The translations under genes and the position numbers were made by a program. Below the pieces are notes generated by a model. That model saw nothing but the letters and a program-made list of their open reading frames with translations, had not been told where the DNA came from and searched no databases. A stretch of DNA of 64,000 nt from Drechmeria coniospora (lineage: Eukaryota > Ascomycota > Sordariomycetes > Hypocreales > Ophiocordycipitaceae): contig NC_054391.1 in assembly GCF_001625195.1 (NCBI RefSeq), forward strand, positions 4,289,157 to 4,353,156, in the 5' to 3' direction. Position 1 is the first letter of the stretch. Each line of letters opens with the position of its first letter. Shown piece after piece: positions 54,113-64,000 of the stretch.

Positions 54113-55870
54113 TGTTCCTGTTCAGGAGGTTTAGAGGAGAGGGGGGGGGGAGGTTGGCTGTGGCTCGCCGGAGGTCGATGTTGGTCCAGGGGATCGAGGT
54201 GTGCGTCGGGATGAATCAAGGGAAGCTGGAAGCCGAGTCATCGGTCAAGGCTGCTACACCTTGAATTCAGTTGGGCCTAGTTACAATTACCTGTGCGGCA
54301 ATTGGCTGCTGCTTTTGTCCCAGAGGTTCGTCTGCCGATTCAAGCCGCGCCGCCCAAGTGTGGGCTAAGCGTACCATCACACTGTGGATCGATGTGGACA
54401 AGTACAAGTAATCGCAACATCGCTCGGCTTAAGATGGAGATTTTCCAGGTGCGCACCGTACTTGTACTTCAAAGCAAGTACGGAGTACGTGTACACCTAC
54501 AGTACAGTACGGAGTACGTGTACACCTATACAGTACAGTACGGAGTTCTCAGGGTAAAATACTCAGAGCCGCAAGTATTATACATAAGTAAGTACTTACA
54601 GTACACCTAGCTGTACTCCGTACTCCGTACTTGTACATGTACTGCAAGTAATTTAATCAAGTAGACACTGTACTCTCCAAGGTTATGACAAGTACAATAC
54701 AGCTAGTATTACGGCACTTCACGATGTAGGTGTATATACCAAGTGTCCAACTGGACAGAACACAACGTGTGTGCTTGCTGTTCTTGCGAGTTGCTCCAAA
54801 TAAGATACCCGCGTTCGCCAGAAGCTCGGCGAGCTTGCTTTTGCAAGATTGTCTCCGCAAGGGTGCTGTTGGAATATACTTGTGTGTACTCCGTATTGAT
54901 ACGCATGTTCTCTCCTAGGGCCTCGAGAGCGTAGCCATTGATTCGCACAACTGCACCACCTACATACTTGTTTTACCTTGTTTTACGGACTGCCATGCAC
55001 AGAGTGTACATGAACCTTCTCCCCGAATCATTCAATGGCGGGCTTGTTGTAGCGGCTGCTGGATGCACAGCGACCATATGTAGGACGATTTGCACATGCT
55101 TTTTGCCAAGCAATTGTTGTCTACCCGTACTCCGTACGTACTGTACAATCAACTCCGTCAAATCGCCACCTACCCTATACCTCAAGCACGCCCAAAGGCT
55201 CCTCCATGCTCCACTGGAGCCATCATCTCCTGTACCCTGCCAGTGACGATATCTGACATCATCGCTCAACCAATTGTGTAATTCAACCCCGAGCAAAACG
55301 TGCGACGGAGCGACCTCTCGGCAGCATGCTTCGTGCCCGCCGCAATGCAAACAGACCCTCGCACTGGACGCGCACGCTCTCGAGCCAATGACGGATGCAG
55401 TGCCGCCACCTTGCTGAGGACTCGTGATGCTTGCCTCGCTGCGGCCCGCATGAAAGCAACGTCCCGATGGCACACGACGGATCGATCGGGATACCATCCT
55501 ACTTACAGCTGCGCAACCCTACGATAATGCAGCATGGAACCAGGGCGATGCTGGTATTCCAGGTCGCGTGGTGCGTCCTGCAGGCCGAACTGCTTTCGTG
55601 ACCGACCAATTACCCCGCAGCAGCATCTCTCCCTTCTCTCCCTTCGTCCTGGCGCTCGGCTGGGCACCATATATTATTGCCACGGAGGCACCTGGCGATT
55701 ATGGCGTTCGTCGGATGAGCGACGTGTTCCGGAGCTGAGACACGACGGAAGAAGACCCCAAGAAATCCCTCCCCGCGCTGCAAGTTCTGCAAAACTATAC
55801 GCACCCTCCCCGCGCGTCACGCGTCTCGTCCAACCTCGTCCAGGCTCCTGCGTCGACGCAGTATCGAGCC
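54113..55870. other. Shared upstream region of ETF-QO and GH125 genes
   Basis: About 1.76 kb between divergent starts, with a TAC/GTA repeat island in the middle (54400-54670). The side next to GH125 has a TATATTAT element near 55670, about 200 bases upstream of its ATG, and a C-rich leader. No supported gene. Confidence 0.5.
54400..54670. repeat. TAC/GTA repeat cluster with 40-bp direct repeat
   Basis: GTACGGAGTACGTGTACACCTA followed by ACAGTACAGTACGGAG repeats at about 54478-54545, giving two direct copies of a roughly 33-base unit, surrounded by TACTCCGTACTTGTAC words. Confidence 0.8.
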
Positions 55871-57593
55871 ATGAAGCAGTCGATCCTCCTCGCCTTCGCC
55901 GGCGGCGCGTCCCAGGCTGCCATCCCAACCGACTGCCCGGCATACGACACCTATGCCGCCCAGCGCCATGCGCCCTACTCAACCGGTAGGTTTCAGTTTC
56001 CGTCCCAGCGTCCGGAGCCGCGCTGCCGAACCTACGCCGTCCCGGAGGTCGAGGAGACCATTGAAAGGGCCAAGAGGCAGATCGAGGACCCGGACTTGTA
56101 CAGGCTCTTCCTGAATTCGTGGCCCAACACGGTCGACACCACCATCCTCTGGAGAGGCGTCTCGGACGACAACCCGGATGAGGAGGCAAGTTGGCAACGG
56201 GAACGTGGAGAGACTCGACTCGACTGACCCGATCAGCTTGCCTTTGTCACCACCGGCGACATCCACGCCATGTGGCTCCGCGACAGCGCCAACCAGCTTC
56301 AGTCGTACAAGCCCATCCTCGGCCTGCGCTCTGCCGGCAAGGCCAACGGCATCGCCTCCCTCTACCGCGGCGCCATCAACCTCCAGGCCCGCTATATCCG
56401 CAAGTATCCCTACTGCAACTCCTTCCAGCCCCCCCCCGAGGCCAAGATACCGCCCAAGCATGCGAAGCGCGACATCTCGAAGCGAGCCGATGTCGTCAAC
56501 CCGCCCTACGATCCCAACGTCGTCTTCGAGTGCAAGTACGAGCTCGACTCGCTCGCCGCTTTCCTCCAACTCTCCTGGGACTACTTCGAAGTCACCCGAG
56601 ACCTTGACTTCTTCCTCAAGTTTCACTGGGCCGACGCCGTCAAGACCATCCTCCAGCTGGCGAGGGACATGAGCAACGGGACGTACGGGCCGGACGGCCA
56701 AGTCCTCAAGTCGCCCTACACATGGATTCGCGACGCCAACAGCGCCACCGAGGTCGTCTCCAACAGCGGCACCGGCAACCCTGTCGCGGGAAACCTGGGT
56801 CTCGTCCGCAGCTTCTTCCGTCCCTCTGACGACGCCACCATATTCCAGTACCTTATCCCCGCCAACATGATGTTCTCGCGCTTCCTCAAAGCCTGCGTCG
56901 ACATCATGAACTCGATTGACAAGACAGTGGCCGCCGAGATGAGCCAGCTCGCCGAGAGCATCACCGCCGCCGTCAACGAGCACGGCATCGTCGACCATCC
57001 CGAGTATGGCCAAATGTACGCCTACGAGGTCGATGGCTTCGGCTCCTCCAACCTCATGGTACCTATGCCGCCGCTCTAGGCCGCGTGCCGATGCCGATTG
57101 CCGGTGCTGATGCTAACACGAGCAGGACGATGCGAACATCCCCTCGCTCCTCAGCATCCCCCATCTCGGCTACAAGCCCGCCTCGGACGCGGTCTATAAA
57201 CGAACCCGCGACTTTGTCCTCAGCAATTCCAACCCGTACTTTGGCTTCGGACCGGTCCTCAACGCTACCGGCGGTCCTCATCTTGGCCCCGGCATGGCGT
57301 GGCCCATGGGCGTCATCATGCAGACCATGACTTCCGACGATGACGACGAGATTGTCCACGGCATCAAGCAGCTCATGGCCTCTACCAGCGGACTCGGGCT
57401 CATCCACGAGTCGGTCAATACCCACGACGACACGAAATGGACGAGACCCTGGTGAGATGCCCCCGTCCTTCACGCCCATTGCCGGAATCTGATCGAGGAT
57501 AGGTTTGCCTGGGCAAACGGTCTATTTGGCCAAATGATTCTGGATCTCGTCGAGAGAAAGCCTCAGCTTCTGCTCAAGAGCTTCCAGAAGTAG
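55871..57593 (+). CDS. GH125 exo-alpha-1,6-mannosidase
   Basis: Exons 55871-56185, 56237-57058, 57126-57451 and 57503-57593 give 517 residues. GH125 enzymes release terminal alpha-1,6-mannose; fungal members are usually secreted or in the secretory pathway and are named after fission-yeast Mug157. Exon 1 opens with a short hydrophobic signal-like N-terminus ([17 protein letters not shown]). Exon 2 starts with the family hallmark [14 protein letters not shown] and contains [30 protein letters not shown] and [15 protein letters not shown]. Exon 3 has the [16 protein letters not shown] and [10 protein letters not shown] blocks, containing the probable catalytic Glu. Exon 4 begins [15 protein letters not shown]. 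Intron 1 appears to use a GC donor (GAGGAG|GCAAGT). The gene ends 154 bases from the convergent HECT ligase stop. Confidence 0.93.
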
Positions 57594-57700
57594 AACCCGC
57601 GGGATTCCTAGCCGTAGCTGTTCATGATAGACATGTTCAACGGAGCCCCAGTGACAAGTCAATGGGCGCCTCGCCCAATTCCGCCAACGCTAACACGAAA

Positions 57701-57706
57701 AATAAA
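57701..57706 (+). terminator. Candidate polyadenylation signal AATAAA for GH125
   Basis: AATAAA about 110 bases after the GH125 stop codon in the convergent spacer. Fungal signals are degenerate, so this is a positional guess. Confidence 0.35.
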
Positions 57707-57747
57707 CCAAGGCTGATGGATGCCGGACTCCTGCCCTACAGTAGGCT

Positions 57748-60700
57748 TTAGCTCAAATCAAAGCCCGCGCCCGATGTCACCGCGTAGAGCAGCTTGTCCC
57801 GCAGCGTCTTCTCGCTCGTGTACCGCGGCAGCTTGAGCAAATTGACGCAGGTGCTCGTGCTCGGCAGCCGCTCCTCATCCGTGCCGCCGTCCCTGATGCT
57901 GAACTTTGGCCTCAACTGGGAAAAGCCCAGCAGTGGCGCGCGGGGCGTGGAACTGACGTATTTGAGAACATCCCGCCGCTGCGCGTCGGTGAAGCCCTCC
58001 ATGACCTTCCAGAAAAGCTTAATGGTCGGGTGCTCCTCCCTGTCGTCGCCGATTTCGTACAGCCCGCTGTAGACGGTGTTGTGCCGGAGATCGTTGATGT
58101 CTATTTCGGACGAGTCCCCGCCCACGAGCCGCTGCAGCTCGGACTGGTTAAACATGGACAGCCAGGAAGGCTTGATCATGGTGTGTAGTCCCCGAAGGAA
58201 TGCTGCCGTTTGCAGGGACGGCTGGACGACGAGACGATGGCGAGCCATGTACGAGATGTATAGCAGACGGTTGTCGTTGGTAACGGGCGTCAAGTCGCCG
58301 TTGGCAATCAACTTTCTCGTCACCGTCTTCACCGGTTGCCCCGGCGCCGAGACTTGATCCTCGACGGTGAAGTCGAACCCGAGGTCGGAGAGGTCGCCGG
58401 CGTAGTTCTTGAGTCGTAGCATCCCATTGTACAGCTCCGCATCCATGTCGCGCAAGTCGTTGATGCTGCCCTTGTACGCATTCTCCCCCTTTGTTCCTGC
58501 CGACGGCCACTTGAGGAGGAAAAAACCAGCAAAGGCCAGGTCTACGAGGATCCCCTCGTACATGCATTTCCCCACGATACGGCCGAGAAACTCGAAGCGC
58601 TTGAATAGATTCGCCATGGCGTATCCGAATTCGCCATCGCCATCCCGCAACCCACGCTGCCGTAACGACTGGCGCATCGTGTCCGCAATCGTCGGATTGG
58701 GAAAGAGGAGACCCTGCTCGTTGGGAGTGAACATGCCCAGACCACCCCTTTCATTCCCGAACGCTTCCGAAGTGACGCTCGTGAGAAACTCTTTCGTCAC
58801 ACCGCCACCGTCAATGCCTGCTTCGGGCGCATCGAACTGGTCCACAAAGGTGATTTGTATGGGATCTTTCAGGCCGTCGCCTAGTTGGTAGAACTGCTCG
58901 TAAGCGTCGTCGAACAGCTGCCCGCGTCGGATCCGGGCGTGGTGCCGTGCCGAGGGATGCATTGGAAACATCGGAAACGGATTGTCACCGTCTCTGCGGA
59001 CTCTGTCGAGGTGAATAAACTGTCGGAATATCATGACCCGCGTCTCGAACGGGACGACAAAGGGCATGTGCTTCAATATTTCAAGCTTCGGGCCCATTTC
59101 CGCCAGCCTGCGATCTCTCTGCGATCGTATCTGTTGTGCCTTCAATCTCTCGAGCCTGGCGTTTCGTGAAAGCCTCTGGGCTGCGACGGTGGAATAGAAT
59201 TCCGGATTGACATCGTAGTCATCCAAGGACAGACTCCCCTCATCGTCGCTGTCCTTGTCTTCTGCCTCTTGATTCTGTCGCTCTTCTTCCGCGATGACGG
59301 CATTAACAAAGTCTTCTTGTTCAAGCTTGTCTGTCATGAGCCAGTGAGTCGCGGACAAGAAATGCATTCTCGAATCCCGTTCATAAAGCATTCTCAGGGT
59401 CGTCGTTATGATGCTTCGGAGACTGTCCAAGTCGACTCTTGCGGACGTCGCAGATGCTGCCCCATCAACGGAACCATCAGAGCCGAGATAAGGCTTCAGA
59501 CGTGACTCTGTAAGCAGTTCCGCCTCTTCGTGGCTTCGAGCAACCTCGTTGGCTTTGTAGTGAAGTGAAAAGGCGGTGTTCTTCAACGCAGTGGTAAGGG
59601 CATCGACGTCTGCACGGGACAAGCTGCAGGCTCGAAGCTGCGAGATCGCTGAGCTGCTCTCAAACCGCTGATTGCTCATACCACTGAAGAAATCTTCGTC
59701 ATCACTGAGTCGAAGGATGAACATGTACAGTTCAAGGAAGAGCAAGATAATGCGCCATTCTTGATCCTCGATCGTCTCCCCAAACGGCCGAGAGCTTCCG
59801 TGAAGGTACCTGCGCAGCATGACCGTTGGTTTCTCGGATTCGCTCTGAAGCTTGCGGAATATAGAAGTCTGTTTCATAATCTGCCATAGAAACTTGACCG
59901 TCGGTATTTCGCCAGTAGTAGTTGGAATCTGGGCGAGGGACAACCGCATACGTGTATCGTCGGCGCTGCCCGGAAAGGATTGAAGAAGTGCGAGTATGTA
60001 GCCGGCGAGGATGCTGGTTCTTTGCAGCTCACGGTTTATCGTCTCTGCCAAACTATCCGAGAAATCATGCAAAAGCTTAGTGATGCCAGAATGATCGACA
60101 AGCGAGCTCAGTTGATGTGAGACATAAGGATAAAAAGGCGTTGCAATGGAGGAATCGGGGTCATTGGAGGGCACGTCTGATGTAGACCGAATGGAAGACC
60201 GCGCGCTTAAATCCGCGGAAAGAAACGAAAGCTGCGAAAACACGGCGCTCAGATAAGCAAACTTATCGGATGGGTTCAGCCGGATGTGACCAAGGTCAAT
60301 GAAGTGAGCCAAAAGCCACAATAAGTCGTCCTTGGATAATATAGCTCTTCCGGATTTGACGTCGTAGTCTGCGATGATTGCCATGGAAAGCTTTCCAGTG
60401 TCAATAGCCTCTGAAAACAAGTCTATGTTGGCCTCGAACTGAGTCAAGCCATTCTTTGCCAAGAAGGAAAAGGCGAGGGCACTGTATGCACATGACTCTG
60501 CTAGAAATACGTGAGAAACCACTTCAGCGCACTGCTTGGCATGATGGACACGGAAAGACTGGATTGGAAGAATGACCGGTATAGCTTACCATCATCCGAC
60601 TCTTGATGGAGCGGTATCGTGAGGGCCGTCGCTATCAGCTCTTTCCAATGACCAGCTTCGTGAGATCGACTGAGCTGTGCTAGTGCCTCAAAGTATTGGC

Positions 60701-61351
60701 CAATCGATTTTATTACAATGGTAGGAGAGTCCGAGATTATCTGGATAAGAAGCTTCAACAGTATGTCTGCGTCTTGCAGTGGATCTCTGCGGCGAAGGAT
60801 CAACACCAGCTCATGCAATTCAACTCGGAGTTGACGACGTGGACATACCTCCCGGGGGTGGAGATTTCGTGGAGCGACTGGACGAGTATGTCCACAAAAC
60901 GCCTTAGTCTGCAGGAATGCATGTTGGCCGGAATAATCTGGTCGAGAGGGACTTCATCTGAGTCTCTGGCGAATGTAACGGCTCGCTGAATGTCGTCGGC
61001 TCGCCGAGCCGAGAAAAATGCAAGAAGTAGGTTAATCGCAGGTAGAGATCGCTGACCGGGGCTAGCGTTCGATGAAGAGTTATAAATGTCGTCGAACATG
61101 GCCCTCCGCGTCTCGGCCAGCGCTGTTCTTGTTCTGTGGCCTCTCCACACCATCTGAATCTTGCCAGCGGCCTTGAGGCGCCGCCGCTCGATCTGTCGTT
61201 TCTCCCGTTCGGCCTGCGCATCGGAGACAGTCTTGGTGGCATTCGAGGCGACCGAGGGGCTCCATGAGGTATTCGCAAAGGGGTTGCCGGCCTGCCCGCT
61301 CAAGTTGACATTACGGGGTCGCTTCGAGCTGCCCGTAAATGTCGAGAACAT
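57748..61351 (-). CDS. hul5: HECT E3 ubiquitin ligase Hul5/UBE3C
   Basis: Exons 61351-60849, 60786-60590 and 60521-57748 give 1157 residues. Hul5 is a proteasome-associated HECT ligase that extends ubiquitin chains and acts in protein quality control. The N-terminus MFSTFTGSSKRPRNVNLSGQ is typical. An IQ motif (AAGKIQMVWRGHRTR) lies at ~61-75. The middle is helical. The HECT domain occupies the last ~370 residues: QITFVDQFDAPEAGIDGGGV, GVTKEFLTSVTSEAF, FEFLGRIVGKCMYEGILVDL and the catalytic cysteine C1125 in PSTSTCVNLLKLP. Introns are 62 and 68 bases (GTATGT...CGCAG and GTAAGC...AAG). Without splicing, the first junction looks like a frameshift. Confidence 0.95.
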
Positions 61352-61599
61352 GATGACGGTGGTGTGGCTGATCTCTCACGAGCAGGCCAAAACACATGAC
61401 ATCGCTTGGGAGCGCTTAGAAGAAGGGATGGAAATCGTTTGTTGGAAAGCCAAGGAGACGATTTTGGGACGACGGGCTGATTCAAGTGCGCAACGGCAAG
61501 GACCATGCACATGTGCATGGGCGATTCGATGTGTGATGTTGGGTATTACGTCTTACCCGGCACAGCAACACAGCTCACTGATAAGATAAGATTGCGGAT

Positions 61600-62850
61600 C
61601 CCTTGCACTACAGTACTACAGTAGTCCTTACAGTACATGCACATGTATCGTGTTCAACAATTCACACCGTACGGAGTACAGTAAGTACAAGTACATGTAA
61701 ACAAGTACAGTATTGATACACCCGACGCACGCGCATCTTTAGTACCTAAGGTTTTAAAGTACAGTAAGTACCTCTGTCGTCCGTGCATGCACATAAGGTA
61801 GCCTTTCCCTACTTACATACAGGTTATCAGGCACTATTAATGTTGATACGAAGTATACAGTACACGTACTCCGTACATTAGTACTTACGGAGCTCTTACA
61901 ATTATTACACCTACCAGGTATCAGTACTATACCATGCCTGGTCCTTGATGTATGCACAGTACATGTCCGCCTTGGCTTAGTACACACACGACTACTGGCT
62001 GCGAGGAGAACATGGAGGCAAAGGCAGGAGGAATACTCAGCGGGGGAGGCTTCACATACAGTGAACATCGAAGGCGAGCATAAGTACTAGGTAGTGTAGA
62101 TTAGTAGTGAGCACACATGTCAACCGACCATAATCGTGTATTACTTGTAACTAACTACTCCGTAACTGGGCGTACTTAGGACGGAGTACAGAGAGTACAA
62201 TACTCTGTAGAACAACTTACAGTAAGTACTGTACCTAGGTTCTGTACATGCATTTCAGCTACCCGTACGGAGTACTGCACGTAAGTGTACCTTGCTGCGT
62301 ACCTACGTACCTACTAATGTAGTACCTCCATACCATGGGCGTACCAACCTTGATGCATTTTCCCAAGAGAATCCAAGAACCCTGGGAGTCTAGTACAGTG
62401 TACATTTCAGGCACCTGCACCCTGTACTGCAGCTCCCTTTACGGAGTACTCTGTACGTACTGTACCAAGTACATCTATAATACAGTGCAAGTAATATCTG
62501 CCGACACAGGCACCCAAACAAACAGGAAGAACTCGTGACATGTAAGTAGTTGTACTTAGTGTTCTTGTAATCCGTACTACTGTACTTAGGTACTCCGTAC
62601 TACTATACCCAGACTCCGTAATAGGTAGACAGTGCGCAGCACAGGTACTTACTTACGTTGTTCACATGCAGACTCCTGGTACCCACTTCAGGAAGCTCAG
62701 CCTCTGCAGTATTAATACGTGCAAAACTGCACGGAGTACGGAGAACTTACAGTAAGTAAATGCATACTTGTACTGCAAGAACGTTGGAAGATGTACTTTG
62801 TACTGTACTCCGTACAGAGGTAGCTGTTGACATGTAGCATTGAGGAAGGT
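61600..62850. repeat. TAC/GTA-rich repeat island (right)
   Basis: About 1.2 kb built from GTACGGAGTAC, TACTCCGTA, AAGTAC, CAGTACA and TAGGTAC words in both orientations, beginning about 250 bases upstream of the HECT ligase start. No coding frame. Composition and word use match the other islands. Confidence 0.8.
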
Positions 62851-64000
62851 TCTTTGGCGATAGGAATGAACCCGAAAACCTCGTTCCCCCATTCTTGCCT
62901 ACCCTAATAATGGCAGAAGGAGTGTGAGGCTGGACATTGCCCGTTGTCTTCTGCTGTAGTTGTAGGTCTTTGGAATGGGGGCTTTGAATGAGTTGGTGGT
63001 CTAACATCGTCTTGACGGCATCTGGTTGTTTGCCACAAGCAAACAAGAGAACTACGGGACGTATCAACACTACTCACGGCCCTTGATTTACCCTGGGACC
63101 GCTAGTACCAGTAGAGGCGGTATCAGTACAACACCTAGGTGCCTTCGAAGGTTTGATAGATGTTATTACTAGGCACCCTACATAGGTAGTATTTGGCATT
63201 AGTAGGTGTTCATCGAGATCACTATTCACTGTGGGTGAGAGCATCTGTTGTCGACTTCCTACCGCCTACTCAACGAGTGCTTTAACATCAGGTAATACAA
63301 CTACTCATACGCACAAATCCTCATGCTTTAGTAGCAGGGAGCTTCTGTCCACGTGTGCCCGGGTACATGTGCGGAGTACTGATATGAAGATGTCCGTACA
63401 GGTCCATGAAAGTGTCCATGCAAGTACGCGTGAAGACGTGCTGCACTCGCGCTTGAATGCGAGCATGCATGGATACTGCCTGGGAGCAGCAGCAGCAGCA
63501 GCACCAACCACCCACAAGAGGAGAATTTCAGCACGCAGGAAGAGCCAACCAGCGTCATGGAGGGGCGATGATCCTGCCACTGACGCGCCTATAGGATGCT
63601 GTGGTGCGCCGCGTTGCTCAGTTTAGCGCACACCACCTCGGCCAGGCTAGAACCCCTCTTAGTCGGGAGGGTGACAAAAATAAGCGAGACTGGATGACGC
63701 GGGACACTGTCCAAATCATGGGGCAGTTAGGAGCTTCTTTTGGTGAAGTACAGTACAATGCTTGTACTCACATCTGATAAAACTGAATAATATCCCTTCT
63801 GCTGCTACATGACGAATTCCAGCGCGGCATGAGTCAAAAGTCAGAGATTCTCCATGCTCGCACCAGGCATCCGTGTTTCGCTTTTTTGTGTCACTAGCTG
63901 TTCCCCCTCACCCCACCCTAGGCGTGCCGTACAGTTCGCGCACTGTCCTGTACCTGTCAAGCAACTGGACTTTACACGTAAAACTAGTCACATATAGCGT
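62851..64000. other. Right-end DNA, no supported gene
   Basis: 1.15 kb of mixed composition. A (GCA)n run of six triplets at 63485-63503 and short GTAC words near 63120-63200 and 63740-63765 are the only features I can name. Small frames in 63231-63626 overlap on both strands without coding character. Confidence 0.5.

Noticed and set aside
60800..60850. Frameshift mutation in the HECT ligase
   Set aside because: A canonical 62-base intron joins the two frames in phase and keeps the conserved sequence.

Overview
The window looks like a chromosome segment from a filamentous ascomycete, most likely a sordariomycete and plausibly Hypocreales. The evidence is the gene set: a copper-fist regulator, a C2H2 plus fungal-specific transcription factor, Mediator Med13, a GH125 mannosidase and a compact U2SURP/SR140 homologue. 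Introns are short (about 50-150 bases) with GTRNGT donors, CTRAC-like branch points and YAG acceptors. There are no operons. The taxonomic placement is inference.

Layout. 1-6.6 kb is gene-poor accessory DNA. It holds a TAC/GTA-rich repeat island, an orphan protein with a duplicated four-cysteine module, an orphaned first exon resembling the stonustoxin-like MACPF family, a short palindromic transposon (MITE) just behind that exon, and an AT-rich transposon relic. 6.9-26.97 kb is dense: a 58-residue mitochondrial ribosomal protein bL33m in three exons, a long coiled-coil protein, a small single-pass membrane protein, Enp2/NOL10, Mediator Med13, a nitronate monooxygenase and a 981-residue C2H2 transcription factor. 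27-30.4 kb is a 3.4 kb gene-free region with G-runs and microsatellites. 30.4-37.8 kb holds a phytanoyl-CoA-dioxygenase-like enzyme, an Efm7/Nnt1-type methyltransferase, a basic/acidic nuclear protein and a copper-fist factor. 37.8-41.1 kb is repeat-rich, with a 14-bp minisatellite. 41.1-47.7 kb holds SR140/U2SURP, an amadoriase/saccharopine-oxidase-type flavoenzyme and the TATA-binding protein. 47.7-52.1 kb is a second gene desert. 52.1-61.4 kb holds ETF-ubiquinone oxidoreductase, a GH125 exo-alpha-1,6-mannosidase and a Hul5/UBE3C HECT ligase. 61.6-62.9 kb is another repeat island, and nothing is recognised after it.

Function. Most recognised genes are conserved housekeeping functions: transcription initiation and Mediator (TBP, Med13), splicing (SR140), ribosome biogenesis and mitochondrial translation (Enp2, bL33m), proteasome-linked ubiquitination (Hul5) and mitochondrial electron transfer (ETF-QO). 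They do not form a pathway with one another. Two head-to-head pairs share an upstream region: Enp2/Med13 and ETF-QO/GH125. Exon structures were rebuilt by hand from splice signals and reading-frame phase. Each multi-exon model given here adds up to a whole number of codons. The most unusual signals are the GTACGGAGTAC-type palindrome islands between gene blocks, the paired C-x6-C-x(10,11)-C-x7-C modules, the orphaned MACPF-like exon with its adjacent MITE, and the G-tract promoter of the C2H2 factor.
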